Positions 34,812 to 43,894 of a stretch of DNA of 64,000 nucleotides are shown here, in pieces. The DNA is from CAIWHR01 sp963813415 (lineage in GTDB: Bacteria; Pseudomonadota; Gammaproteobacteria; Burkholderiales; Casimicrobiaceae). The stretch's first letter is position 1; each line of letters begins with the position of its first letter. Below the pieces are notes generated by a model. It was not told the DNA's origin and did not search any database. It saw nothing but the letters and a program-made list of their open reading frames with translations. Made by a program: the position numbers and the translations under genes. The stretch lies in assembly GCA_963813415.1 (NCBI GenBank), contig CAWEYW010000008.1, positions 62,001-126,000 of the forward strand, written 5' to 3'.

Positions 34812-35717
34812 TCAGCCCTCGCGCCGTGGAACGAGGACCGCAAGCGCGCCGGGTATCGACTCGTAGGCGAGTGGCGTCGGCATGCGGGAAACCTCGCCGT
34901 CGGTTGCCACCATGATGGTCGAGCGGCGGGTTGCGATTTCCACATGCTTGGCGGTGAACGTCGCGAAGTCGCGGGCTTCGTTCAGCCGCCCGACGAGCGC
35001 TCGCAGCGCGAGGCCCAGCAGCGCCAGCCGACCCGCGCTGACGACGATGTGCACGCTCAGGTGCCCGGCGTCCAGCGCCTGGCGGGTACCCAGGCTCAGC
35101 CCGGCAAGCTCGTAGCTGCCGTTGCCGATGAACACGACCGGCGTCCGGTACGTGCGCTCGGAACCGTTCACCGTCACGCGAACGTCGAGGAACGGATAGC
35201 GAACCATCACCTGCCAGAACGCCCAGCCGAACGCCGGCCATTTCCCGCGCCCCAGCCGTTGCGTGACCCCTTCGCGCGCGCGCACCAGCTGGGGATACAA
35301 GCCAAGGCTGGAGTTGTTCACGAACACGCGCCCGTCGACCCGGCCGACATCGACCGCGCGGACCTGGCCGCGGCAGGCCACCTCGATCGCGCCATCCAGA
35401 TCCGCCGGTATTCCAAGATCCTTGGCAAAATGATTCAGGGTGCCGAGCGGCAGCACGGCGAGGGCGGCGCCGCTGCCGATCAGCGCACCCGCCACCGCGT
35501 TCACGGTGCCATCGCCGCCGGCGGCCACCAGCACCTTGCCGCCATCGGCCAGTGCGCGGCGTGCGGCGCGCTCGAGATCGTCGCCCGGCGACGGCGACAC
35601 CACTTCCGCGCGGGTGCCGTGCGCTTCGAACTTGTCGCGCAGCTCGTTCCCGGCCGGTTCTCCGGCCGTGCCCGACTCCCGGTTCAGAAGGATGTAATGC
35701 GTGGCGCGCAATTTCAC
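34812..35717 (-). CDS. Diacylglycerol/lipid kinase family protein
   Basis: This 301-residue protein of the DAGK catalytic family has the nucleotide loop AAGGDGTVNAVAG and the LPLGTLNHFAKDLGIP motif. A YegS/BmrU-like C-terminal half ends in the regulatory ATDGEVSRMPTPL strand. It probably phosphorylates diacylglycerol or a related lipid. The start is GTG 35717, which overlaps the stop of the PAP2 gene by 4 bp (GTGA); the longer upstream frame is just the shadow of that gene. Middle gene of a three-gene operon. Confidence 0.9.
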   Translation of the reverse strand: MKLRATHYILLNRESGTAGEPAGNELRDKFEAHGTRAEVVSPSPGDDLERAARRALADGGKVLVAAGGDGTVNAVAGALIGSGAALAVLPLGTLNHFAKDLGIPADLDGAIEVACRGQVRAVDVGRVDGRVFVNNSSLGLYPQLVRAREGVTQRLGRGKWPAFGWAFWQVMVRYPFLDVRVTVNGSERTYRTPVVFIGNGSYELAGLSLGTRQALDAGHLSVHIVVSAGRLALLGLALRALVGRLNEARDFATFTAKHVEIATRRSTIMVATDGEVSRMPTPLAYESIPGALAVLVPRREG

Positions 35718-36385
35718 GGACCGGAAGAGGAAGTGGTCGGCCACGTGAGCGGCACGTGCAGCGCATCGAGGCAGACGGATGCGATCAGCAGCCACGCGAT
35801 GCCCTCGAGGACACCGGCGAGAATGTCGGATGGGTAATGGGCTCCCAGGTAAACCCGGCTCGCGCAGACCATGACCATCCACGCGCTCACGGCGACCACC
35901 ACCGGACGGGACGGTCGGATACCGGGGGTGGCTCGCATGAGCATGGTGATGAGGAGTCCGCCGAAAATGGTGACCGCGGCCGCATGCCCGCTCGGGAAGC
36001 TGTACGTGGGCAGGTTGACCAGCGGTTCATCGAGGACGGGTCTCCCGCGGTGGACGGCGTGCTTCAGAAGCACGTTCATACCCGCGCCGCCATAGACGAT
36101 GCATACGACTCCGACGGCCGTCCGATAGCGGTGTCGAAGGGCGAGGAAGATGACCAGGAACGCAGCGTAAACCGACGTTGCGGAGGGTCCACCGACGCGG
36201 CTCACCAATAGCATGAACGTTACCGCTGCCGCGTCGCCATGAGCGTGCGCCCAGCGCACCGCGGCCACGTCCACGGCGGGCCACCAGGTGCCCGCGGTCA
36301 CGCCATGCGTCAATGCCGCCAGCGCAGCGCAAACGAGAAGTGCGGCGGTGCCGCGAACGCGCATGGTCGACCAGGAGTGGTGCAT
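35714..36385 (-). CDS. PAP2 superfamily phosphatase
   Basis: This 223-residue membrane protein has the three acid-phosphatase motifs in order: KHAVHRGRP, YSFPSGHAAA and SRVYLGAHYPSDI, giving the catalytic His pair and Arg. About six membrane spans surround them. Such enzymes dephosphorylate phosphatidate or undecaprenyl diphosphate. ATG 36385 (MHHSWSTMRVRG) is used; the internal ATG at 36364 is an alternative and neither has a strong ribosome site. The product may be the substrate of the lipid kinase encoded next, so the pair could balance diacylglycerol and phosphatidate. Confidence 0.92.
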   Translation of the reverse strand: MHHSWSTMRVRGTAALLVCAALAALTHGVTAGTWWPAVDVAAVRWAHAHGDAAAVTFMLLVSRVGGPSATSVYAAFLVIFLALRHRYRTAVGVVCIVYGGAGMNVLLKHAVHRGRPVLDEPLVNLPTYSFPSGHAAAVTIFGGLLITMLMRATPGIRPSRPVVVAVSAWMVMVCASRVYLGAHYPSDILAGVLEGIAWLLIASVCLDALHVPLTWPTTSSSGP

Positions 36386-36519
36386 CGACGCTGGGCCGGG
36401 TCATAAATTCCTGATGGAAGTGACGGGACGTTACCATTCCTCGCGGCCGGGTCATCGCGGGCATTGTCATCATCCGGGCCGCAGGCTACCCTTCGACAAC
36501 GCGATCCTCGACAACCGAC

Positions 36520-36885
36520 GTGCGCCCCGAAGACCTGCGCGAACGAGTGCGAATGCGACTGCACCGCCTGCGCAACGCGCTGTCGGCGCTGGACGCGGCA
36601 GAGCTGACCGCGCTGCGCGAAGCGGCCGGCGAGACCCACGGCGTTGCCCCCGGTCTTTTCGCCTGGCTGGAACACATCACGGGGTGGGAAATCGATCGCC
36701 GCGAGCGTCAGTCTTATTTGCTGCGGTTTCCGGAGGAAGCCATGGAGCCCGACGAGGTGCCGGATGCGCTCACGGCTCTCGGAACGCTCGCGTTGACCTT
36801 CCGCAAGGCCGGCTGTTCGCCGGAGATCGATGAGCTGCTCGGGGCGGCGGCCGAGGTGGTGAGGGGCGACACCACGCTGCAATGA
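36520..36885 (+). CDS. Hypothetical protein, 121 residues
   Basis: Not recognised. The GTG start at 36520 gives MRPEDLRERVRMRLHRLRNALS; ATG 36550 or thereabouts would remove about ten residues. The sequence looks helical and acidic in its second half (EEAMEPDEVPDALTALGTLA, then SPEIDELLGAAAEVV). A tryptophan-containing middle (FAWLEHITGWEIDRRERQ) is the most distinctive part. No transmembrane span. It ends 34 bp before the glycosyltransferase-HD fusion gene and is probably expressed with it. Confidence 0.6.
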   Translation: MRPEDLRERVRMRLHRLRNALSALDAAELTALREAAGETHGVAPGLFAWLEHITGWEIDRRERQSYLLRFPEEAMEPDEVPDALTALGTLALTFRKAGCSPEIDELLGAAAEVVRGDTTLQ

Positions 36886-36919
36886 TCCTTGGTGGCTGCA
36901 TCCCGTCGACGGTGCCCGC

Positions 36920-38545
36920 ATGACCCTGATGTCCGGCACGCAACCTCGCGTCACCATCGTGATGACTGCGCGCGAGCGCCATTCGCGCGCCGAAGCCGCG
37001 ATCGAGGCCATCGTCGCCGAAACGCCGCGTCCCTATCGGTTGATCTACCTCGATATCGACTCGCCGGCCTGGCTGCGCCGGGTCTTCACGTCGCGCGCCG
37101 CAGAGTGGGGGCTCGAGGTCGTGAGCATGGATGGCTGCCTCTGGCCGCACCAGGCGCGCGTGCGCATCATCGAGAGCATCGCCACGCCCTACACGGTGTT
37201 CATCGACAACGATGTGGACGTCGGGCCGGGATGGCTCGAGCCGCTCGTGGCTTGTGCGGACGCGACCGGCGCCGGCATCGTCGGTCCGCTGTATCTCACC
37301 GGCGATGGTGTACAGGCGGCGCGCATCCACATGGCCGGTGGGCGGCTCGTCCGAAGTCACGACCCCGACGGGCTGGTTCTGGACGAGGCGCACGTTCTCG
37401 CCAACGGGGACCCGAGGCGCGTAGCGGACCAGCTGCGCCGGCAACCGTGCGATTTCGTCGAATACCATTGCATGCTCATCCGCACGGAGCTCTTGCGGGC
37501 AGGCGTACTCGACCCGCGTATCACGTGCGTGCACGAGCACATCGACACGTCACTGACCGCCGGGCGGCTCGGTTACGAGACCTACATCGAGCCGGCGGCC
37601 AGGGTGAGCTATCTCGGCGATTCGGATTACCTGCTCGAGGACCTGCCCATTTTCCGCAGCCGATGGCAACGCGCGGACGCCGACGCGAGCATCGCTGCCT
37701 TCTGCCGCAAGTGGGGCGTGGTGGATGACGAGCGGTCATTCGGTGGGGTAAGGCGCTTTCTGGCCGATCACGTGGCGGACGTGGACCCGATCCGGCCTGC
37801 ATTGCGCGATCACCCGGAGCACCGCGTCGCCATGGCCGCGCACGAGCTCGGGCAGACCCGGTCGGCGCTGCTCGATCTCGCGCTGGAACGGGGCTACGTC
37901 CGGGACGAGCTCGCCCTCCTTGCCAATGCCTATCACCTCGCGCACATCCTGATGGACGGCGGCTACCGCCCCTGCGGACGGCCATTCATCAACCATCTGG
38001 TCGGCACCGCGAGCGTGCTGGTGCGCTACGGGTTTCGCGCCGAGACCGTGGCTGCCGGGCTGCTGCACTCGGCGTACACGCACTGCCCGGCCGATGCCGC
38101 CGGGGGCCAGCCCGTGGGGGAGGCCGTTTGCGCAGCGCTGGGTGGACGCGGGAGCCCGCTCGAACGTCGCGTCCGCGCGTATACGCTGCGCGAACAGCAT
38201 GCTCCGGGCGCGGACGCAGAGCCAGCCGATCTGACGACCCTCTCCGTCCTGGAGGCCGAGATCATTGCCATGACCGCGGCGAACGAGCTCGACATGTATC
38301 TGAGCGGCGAATTCCGCCACTCCGGACGCACCGACACGATTCCGCAGAGGGCATGCGAGCAAATCGCGAAGGTGTGCGAGCTGCTCGCAGTCGATGGGCT
38401 CTACGCCGCCCTCCGTCGCGAGCAGCAGCGAGCGGCGTCGATCCCCGCCGAGTTCATCACCGGACGCCCCTTCAGCTACCGGATCGGCCAGGACAAGCGG
38501 ACCGCCGTACCCATGGCGGGCGATGTCCGTGCGGTATTGCCCTGA
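36920..38545 (+). CDS. Glycosyltransferase family 2 fused to a degenerate HD-like (DUF6817-type) domain
   Basis: This 541-residue protein has two parts. Residues 10-240 are a GT-A domain: VTIVMTARERHSRAEAAIEA, the metal-binding FIDNDVDVGPGWLE (D96, D98) and a later CVHEHIDTSLTAGRLGYE. Residues 300-520 are all-helical. The segment RPFINHLVGTASVLVRYGF (His359) plus ETVAAGLLHSAYTH (His383-Ser384) matches the start of RelA/SpoT-like HD domains, but the D of the HD pair is Ser, as in DUF6817. The glycosyl donor and acceptor are unknown, and so is whether the second domain is catalytic. Confidence 0.82.
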   Translation: MTLMSGTQPRVTIVMTARERHSRAEAAIEAIVAETPRPYRLIYLDIDSPAWLRRVFTSRAAEWGLEVVSMDGCLWPHQARVRIIESIATPYTVFIDNDVDVGPGWLEPLVACADATGAGIVGPLYLTGDGVQAARIHMAGGRLVRSHDPDGLVLDEAHVLANGDPRRVADQLRRQPCDFVEYHCMLIRTELLRAGVLDPRITCVHEHIDTSLTAGRLGYETYIEPAARVSYLGDSDYLLEDLPIFRSRWQRADADASIAAFCRKWGVVDDERSFGGVRRFLADHVADVDPIRPALRDHPEHRVAMAAHELGQTRSALLDLALERGYVRDELALLANAYHLAHILMDGGYRPCGRPFINHLVGTASVLVRYGFRAETVAAGLLHSAYTHCPADAAGGQPVGEAVCAALGGRGSPLERRVRAYTLREQHAPGADAEPADLTTLSVLEAEIIAMTAANELDMYLSGEFRHSGRTDTIPQRACEQIAKVCELLAVDGLYAALRREQQRAASIPAEFITGRPFSYRIGQDKRTAVPMAGDVRAVLP

Positions 38546-38859
38546 CGAGCCTGGGACATTCGGCAGTGTGACCGTGGCCGGCCGGCTGCGCTTCGACCAG
38601 ATCCGGCGCGGGCCCGCTTCCCCATAAGGTTGGCGGCAACGCGGCCGATAACCTCCTATCGGGTCGTTAACCGGAAACCGAGGACCCGCCCTGGCATGGT
38701 GCCGTCGATGCCGGCAGCGACACGGTCTTCCCTTCCGGGGTCGGGCTTGCACGCGCCACTGCACCGTGAACGCGCGGCCGACCAGGTCCTTGCTGCGGCT
38801 CGCGCGTCGCGGGCGGCCACGACCGACGCCGGGCAACGAAGCGCGTCCGTGAAGCCACC
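38546..38859. other. Intergenic stretch without a gene
   Basis: These 314 bp between two same-strand genes hold no frame that resembles a gene and no clear promoter, terminator or repeat. The base composition is like the rest of the window. Confidence 0.5.
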
Positions 38860-40740
38860 ATGCTCATCCCTGACCACCATCCCAGTCGCGACCCGCGTGA
38901 TGGCGGCTCCCTCCGCGAGCTGAGTCGCCTCCGCGCGCGTATCCGGCAACTCGAGGAAGCACTGAGCTCGGCGAGTGCCAGCGCGGAGCGGCAGGCGCGC
39001 GCGGCCCGTGCGGTGGTGAGTCGCTACATCCGCGGCCAGCGCATCGCCCGACTGGGCAGCTGGGAATGGGACCGCCGCACCGGCGTGGTCACGTGTTCGG
39101 CCGAGCTTTACCGGATCGTCGGCATGGCTGCGCACCAGCCGACCTGTTCGGCGCACGACGTCCTGCGGCCGCTGCACGAGGAGGACCGGCGGCGGTTCCG
39201 CCAGTGGATCGTCGATCTCGCCCGTGGCAAGCCTCGCGAACCCGTGGACGTCCGCGCCCAGCTCGCCAGCGAGGTTCGCCACGTGCATGTCCTGGGCGAG
39301 CCGCTGCGCACGCCCGACGGGCGAATCATCGGCGTCACCGGAACGCTCCAGGAGGCGACGGAACGCACGCGTGCCATTCAGCAGATCCATCGCCTCGCCT
39401 ATTACGACGTTCTCACGGACCTGCCCAACCGCTCACGCTTCAACGAGGCCCTGGTCGAGACGCTTGCCCTGGCTGAAAGGGAGAGCGGGCAGTTCGCGAT
39501 CATGTTCCTCGATCTCGATCATTTCAAACGCGTCAACGACAGCTTTGGCCACGCGATGGGGGACGAGCTGCTGCGACTCGTCGCCCACCGGCTCAAGTCC
39601 GTGCTGCGCCTCGACGACGTGAGCGCGTCGGTGCAGCACCGCCGGCCCGAGGGGGACGTCTGCCGGCAAGGCGGGGACGAGTTCGTGGTGCTCCTCAAGG
39701 GCATCGCCACGGAAGCCGATGCCGAGCGCGCGGTCCGGCGCCTGCTCGATGCCCTCGCCCAACCCATCACGCTGGGCTCGCACGAGATCTTCATCTCCGC
39801 TTCCATCGGCGTGGCGCTGTACCCGCGCGACGGCGGCGACCTCGACGCGCTGATCAAGAACGCGGACGTCGCCATGTATCGCGCGAAGGCGGAAGGGCGC
39901 AACCGGCACGTGTTCTATCACGATGGCCTGCGCGCCGCGACGGCGCGCAAGCTGTCGCTCGATCACGATCTGCGCAAGGCCGTCGAAGGCGAGCAGTTCG
40001 TCCTCCATTACCAGCCGCAGATCGACGTTCGCAGCGGCGCCATCGTCGGCCTCGAGGCACTGATCCGCTGGAACCATCCCACCCTCGGGCTGCTGCCGCC
40101 GGCGAGCTTCATCGAAGTTGCGGAGGAAAACGGCCTCATCATGGCGATCTGGGAGTGGGTCCTGGTGTCGACGCTGATCCAGCACAACACCTGGCTGCAG
40201 GAGGGACTGCCCTGCGTGACCATCGGGGTCAACCTCTCGAGCGTGCAATTCAGCGACAAGGGGCTCGCCCGGCGCGTCGAGGAAATATCGTCGGTGGTCG
40301 GCGTGTCCCCGACCCATATCGAGCTGGAAGTGACCGAGTCGATGCTGATGAACGACTTCGAGGGGACGCTGGCGACGCTGAACGCGCTGCGCGCGATGGG
40401 CGTGCAGATTGCGATCGACGATTTCGGCACCGGCTATTCGTCACTTTCCTATCTGCGCCGGCTGCCCATCGACAAGCTGAAGCTGGACCAATCGTTCACG
40501 CGCGATGCCGCAGAAAGCGGAAAGGGCGCGGCGATCACCAAGGCGATCATCGCCATGGCGCACTCTCTTGATTTGAAGGTCGTGGCCGAAGGCGTGGAGA
40601 CCCAGGCGCAGCTCGAGCTTCTGTGTGGGCTGGGCTGCACCACCATGCAGGGGTACCTGCTGAGCCGGCCCATGCCTGCCGGCGCGATCGGCGAGTTGCT
40701 CCGCCGCAACGTGCCAGCCGGGATCGCGCAGGCTCGCTGA
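38860..40740 (+). CDS. PAS-GGDEF-EAL protein (cyclic di-GMP turnover)
   Basis: This 626-residue protein has a coiled-coil start (17-55), a PAS-like sensor (about 60-165, GSWEWDRRTGVVTCSAELYR), a GGDEF domain with an intact GGDEF (271-275) and an EAL domain with GLEALIRW (E399). The downstream DDFGTGYSSLSYLRRLP is present, so a working phosphodiesterase is likely. The product-inhibition site is disturbed: RPEGD replaces R-x-x-D and a few residues are inserted before it. Both synthesis and breakdown of c-di-GMP are possible. No membrane span is seen, so it is cytoplasmic. Single gene. Confidence 0.95.
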   Translation: MLIPDHHPSRDPRDGGSLRELSRLRARIRQLEEALSSASASAERQARAARAVVSRYIRGQRIARLGSWEWDRRTGVVTCSAELYRIVGMAAHQPTCSAHDVLRPLHEEDRRRFRQWIVDLARGKPREPVDVRAQLASEVRHVHVLGEPLRTPDGRIIGVTGTLQEATERTRAIQQIHRLAYYDVLTDLPNRSRFNEALVETLALAERESGQFAIMFLDLDHFKRVNDSFGHAMGDELLRLVAHRLKSVLRLDDVSASVQHRRPEGDVCRQGGDEFVVLLKGIATEADAERAVRRLLDALAQPITLGSHEIFISASIGVALYPRDGGDLDALIKNADVAMYRAKAEGRNRHVFYHDGLRAATARKLSLDHDLRKAVEGEQFVLHYQPQIDVRSGAIVGLEALIRWNHPTLGLLPPASFIEVAEENGLIMAIWEWVLVSTLIQHNTWLQEGLPCVTIGVNLSSVQFSDKGLARRVEEISSVVGVSPTHIELEVTESMLMNDFEGTLATLNALRAMGVQIAIDDFGTGYSSLSYLRRLPIDKLKLDQSFTRDAAESGKGAAITKAIIAMAHSLDLKVVAEGVETQAQLELLCGLGCTTMQGYLLSRPMPAGAIGELLRRNVPAGIAQAR

Positions 40741-40872
40741 ACCGACGTCAGGGCAGCAACCCGTGATGCGCGGCCGGTGAGGCTGCATCGGTGGCGAATG
40801 GCACGCCTCGGTGCGTCAATCGCCGCACGCCCGCGTGCTATCGTGAACGATCGACGTTACTTGCTGGACTCG

Positions 40873-41739
40873 ATGCGTAACCTGGTGCTCGTACTGATCG
40901 CTGCTCTCGCCATCCCGGCGATCGCCGGCGAGACCATCCGCGCGTCGTCCACATCGGGGCAGGAGCGGGGCTCGATGCTGCACGTCGAGACATTCGGCAG
41001 CGGCCCACCGATCCTGTTCCTGCACGGCGGGCTCGTCTATTTCGCCAACAATTTCGCGCGCCAGCGCGACTACTTCGCCTCGTTCCGGCGCGTCATCGGG
41101 ATCGATCAACGAGGCCATGGGCATAGTCCGGACACGCCGGAGCCGTTCTCCTACCGCGAGATGGCCGAGGACACGGCCGCCGTCATCAGGCGCCTCGGAG
41201 TTGCTCCCGTCGATGTCGTCGGCCACAGCGATGGCGGCGACGTTGGCCTGCTGCTGGCCGTGCATCACCCCGAGCTCGTACGGCGGCTGGTGATTTCCGG
41301 AGCCAACCTGAGGGCGGGCTTGCCCGCGGAGGAGCTGCAACGCCGGCGCGGTTGGACCGACGCGCAGACGGCGGAGAAGGTGCAGCAAATCGCCGCCATG
41401 GTGCCCCCGTCGTTCCGGACGGATTACGAAAGCGTCACGCCTGAAGTACCCGGCCACTGGTCGGTGCTCCTCAGGAAGTCCTACGACCTATGGCTTACCC
41501 CCGTGGTCGTCGACCCTGCCGACCTGCGGGCCGTGCAAGTGCCCGTGCTCGTCATGGCCGGCGATCACGATTTCGGTCCCATCGAGGGTGCGCTGGAAAT
41601 CTACCGGGCGCTGCCTCACGGCCAGCTGTTCATTGTCCCGGCGTCGGGACACGGAACCTTTCTCGACCGCGCAGAGCTCGTGAATCTTGCTGTCCGCCAG
41701 TTCCTCGACGGGGACGCTAGCCGCCTCCCAGCCCATTGA
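40873..41739 (+). CDS. Alpha/beta hydrolase, exported
   Basis: This 288-residue hydrolase starts at ATG 40873 with a signal peptide (MRNLVLVLIAALAIPAIAG). It has the oxyanion strand ILFLHGGLVYF, the nucleophile elbow VVGHSDGGDVGL, an Asp in VMAGDHDFGP and a His in ASGHGTFLDR, giving a full Ser-Asp-His triad. It resembles the haloperoxidase/epoxide-hydrolase group of esterases, but the export signal is less common there. It ends 21 bp from the convergent acetyltransferase gene. Substrate unknown. Confidence 0.88.
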   Translation: MRNLVLVLIAALAIPAIAGETIRASSTSGQERGSMLHVETFGSGPPILFLHGGLVYFANNFARQRDYFASFRRVIGIDQRGHGHSPDTPEPFSYREMAEDTAAVIRRLGVAPVDVVGHSDGGDVGLLLAVHHPELVRRLVISGANLRAGLPAEELQRRRGWTDAQTAEKVQQIAAMVPPSFRTDYESVTPEVPGHWSVLLRKSYDLWLTPVVVDPADLRAVQVPVLVMAGDHDFGPIEGALEIYRALPHGQLFIVPASGHGTFLDRAELVNLAVRQFLDGDASRLPAH

Positions 41740-41760
41740 CGCAGTAACCACCCCCTGCGC

Positions 41761-42570
41761 CTACGCCCACTCGGGGATGGAAGAAACCCGCAGCTGTTCG
41801 ACCTCGGGAAGATCGAACCCGAAGCCGTCCGCCAGCAACTCCCGCAGGGCCTTGCGATCGTCCAGCTGGCTGCGCTCCGCGACGCCGTTGCGCCAGCGTG
41901 TGACGTCACGATTCATGATGCTGATGCGCCCGTCCGGCGTGAAGGCGCGAAGCATGAGGCGATGGCGCATCGGGGAATTCGGATGCGTGGCGGTGTAGTG
42001 GTTGCTGACCTCGAAATCGACCAGGTTGTCGTGCTCGAGCGTCGACACCCAGCAGTCGATCACCTTTTCCCCGGCGGCGGCCCGCAATACCCAGTGGTCG
42101 TCTTCACGCGCCAGCCAATGGACGTCGTCCTCGAGCCGCACGGCGGCATCGGGCGAAAGCGGCAGGGGCAGACGCGGCGTCAGGCCGCCGAAGCCCGGAT
42201 CGACGACGAACGTGCCTTCGGGTAGCGACACCGTCAGCAGCTCGTGGGCGCGCGGTGCTTCGTTTCGAGGCATGACGATCACCACGCGCGCAGTGTGCCG
42301 CACGAGGTCGTAGCCAAGGCGCTCCAGGACCGAGGCGAACAGCGTGGCGTGCTCGAAACAATATCCTCCACGTTTCGCCGTGATGAGCTTGGCTTGCAGG
42401 CCGTCGAGATCGAGGCGGATGCCCCGCCCCAGAAGCACGTCGAGATTCTCGAAGGGAATGCGAGACACGTGCGCGAGCAGGAGCCCGGCGAGATTCCCAT
42501 AGCTCGGCTGGGCCGAGCCACCCCAGTGAATCCGCTCGAAGTACGCGTCCAGGTCGATGGTGGCGGCCAT
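41761..42570 (-). CDS. Arylamine N-acetyltransferase
   Basis: This 269-residue protein has the complete NAT triad: Cys71 (RGGYCFEHA), His109 (PRAHELLTV) and Asp124 (VVDPGFGGL). It moves an acetyl or other acyl group from acyl-CoA to arylamines or hydrazines by a ping-pong route. ATG 42570 gives MAATIDLDAYFERIHWGG, the family opening. Length is normal for bacterial NATs. It is a single gene, convergent with the exported hydrolase and divergent from the tRNA-Gly. Confidence 0.96.
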   Translation of the reverse strand: MAATIDLDAYFERIHWGGSAQPSYGNLAGLLLAHVSRIPFENLDVLLGRGIRLDLDGLQAKLITAKRGGYCFEHATLFASVLERLGYDLVRHTARVVIVMPRNEAPRAHELLTVSLPEGTFVVDPGFGGLTPRLPLPLSPDAAVRLEDDVHWLAREDDHWVLRAAAGEKVIDCWVSTLEHDNLVDFEVSNHYTATHPNSPMRHRLMLRAFTPDGRISIMNRDVTRWRNGVAERSQLDDRKALRELLADGFGFDLPEVEQLRVSSIPEWA

Positions 42571-42808
42571 GAGTCCTCCACGAATGATCACCGTGCCGCG
42601 CCCGGGTGGCCGCCGGTGCGATACGGCATGGCGTGCTCGACTATCCGCAGGAAACCTGTCTGCGGATTATGCGATGCCCGGAGCGTTTCCGGTCGCCCGA
42701 GCGCTTCTCGGTGGCGTGCCGGCCTGCGGCGGGTGCATCGCGCGCCATGATGGCGACCCCGTTGCCGCGAGCGGCCAGCCTGGATTGGCTGCTAAAATCG
42801 CAGCCTTC

Positions 42809-42882
42809 GCGGGTGTAGCTCAATGGTAGAGCAGAAGCTTCCCAAGCTTACGACGAGGGTTCGATTCCCTTCACCCGCTCCA
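42809..42882 (+). tRNA. tRNA-Gly (anticodon CCC)
   Basis: The 74 bases fold as a standard cloverleaf. The 7-bp acceptor GCGGGTG/CACCCGC is perfect, the D arm is GCTC-AATGGTA-GAGC, the anticodon loop is TTCCCAA with CCC, the T arm is GAGGG-TTCGATT-CCCTT and the 3' CCA is encoded. It matches the GlyU type that reads GGG. The lowest pair of the anticodon stem (27-43) appears to be a G-A mismatch. A TAAAAT -10-like box ends 10 bp upstream (42793-42798). Confidence 0.96.
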
Positions 42883-42929
42883 CGTTGCTGCCGCCCCTCC
42901 CGCGCCGGTCGAACCGCCCCGCCTCCCCC

Positions 42930-43682
42930 ATGAACCGCGCGCTGCGCCACCTCTCCCTCGTCACCCAGCGGCACCGCCATCTCGTGCTGGTGCTGGTCGG
43001 GCTGGCGCTGATCGACCAGTGGTTGGGGCTCGCCCTGTGGATTGCGCACGATCCGTCGTATCTGCAGAACGGGCATCCCATCATTTTCGTGCTGGCGATG
43101 TCGCTGTCCGTGCTGATCATCGTGCTCGGCGCAGTGCTCTACGCGGTTCTCGGGAACGTGCGCGTCTCGGAGCACGAGCTGGCACGCATGGCGACTACCG
43201 ATCTGCTGACCGGTGTGCTCAACCGCCGCGGATTCATGGGCGCAGCGGCGCAGGAATTCTCGCGCGCCGTGCGCTATGACAGGCCGCTGTCGGTGCTCTC
43301 GGTCGACCTCGATGTATTCAAAGGCGTGAACGATGCGCATGGCCACGCGGCCGGTGATGCCGTGCTCCAGGCGTTTGCCGCCGCGTGGCAGAACGTGCTG
43401 CGGACCACCGACAGCATCGGCCGCACCGGCGGCGAAGAGTTCGCGATCCTGCTGCCCGAGACGGCGATGCCCCAGGCGCGCGAGTTGGCCGAACGGGTGC
43501 GCAACGCGTGCGAGCGGCATCCGTTTCCGTTTCTGCCCGCCGGCGCCTCGATCACCGTCAGCGTCGGTGTCGCCGCGATCATGACCGGTGACAGCAGCAT
43601 CGAGCATGCGCTCGCGCGCGCCGACGGCGCGCTGTATCGCGCGAAGACGACGGGACGCAACCGGGTAGAGAGCGCCGAATAA
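42930..43682 (+). CDS. Membrane diguanylate cyclase (GGDEF)
   Basis: This 250-residue protein has two membrane spans (about 18-40 and 50-75) followed directly by a GGDEF domain. The active site reads RTGGEEFAIL, a functional variant, and an intact RTTD inhibition site lies at the proper spacing upstream. It should make cyclic di-GMP at the inner membrane, with feedback control. ATG 42930 lies 47 bp after the tRNA-Gly end, and no separate promoter is visible, so read-through from the tRNA promoter is possible. Confidence 0.93.
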   Translation: MNRALRHLSLVTQRHRHLVLVLVGLALIDQWLGLALWIAHDPSYLQNGHPIIFVLAMSLSVLIIVLGAVLYAVLGNVRVSEHELARMATTDLLTGVLNRRGFMGAAAQEFSRAVRYDRPLSVLSVDLDVFKGVNDAHGHAAGDAVLQAFAAAWQNVLRTTDSIGRTGGEEFAILLPETAMPQARELAERVRNACERHPFPFLPAGASITVSVGVAAIMTGDSSIEHALARADGALYRAKTTGRNRVESAE

Positions 43683-43894
43683 GCAACACTCCCGGCGTGC
43701 AGGCCGCGCCAACGGCGGTCGCAAGCCGCACGATGCTGCGCCGGCTCCGCTAGAATGGTGGTGCCCTGCTGTTCGCATCGGCACGGCTGCTGCATCCTCT
43801 TCTCTCCCGATCTGTCCCCCATGGCGCCCGGCGCTCGTCACGCCCGCCCCGCGATCGCGGCCAGCGTCCTGCGCAACGTACCCGGGGCGCGCGC

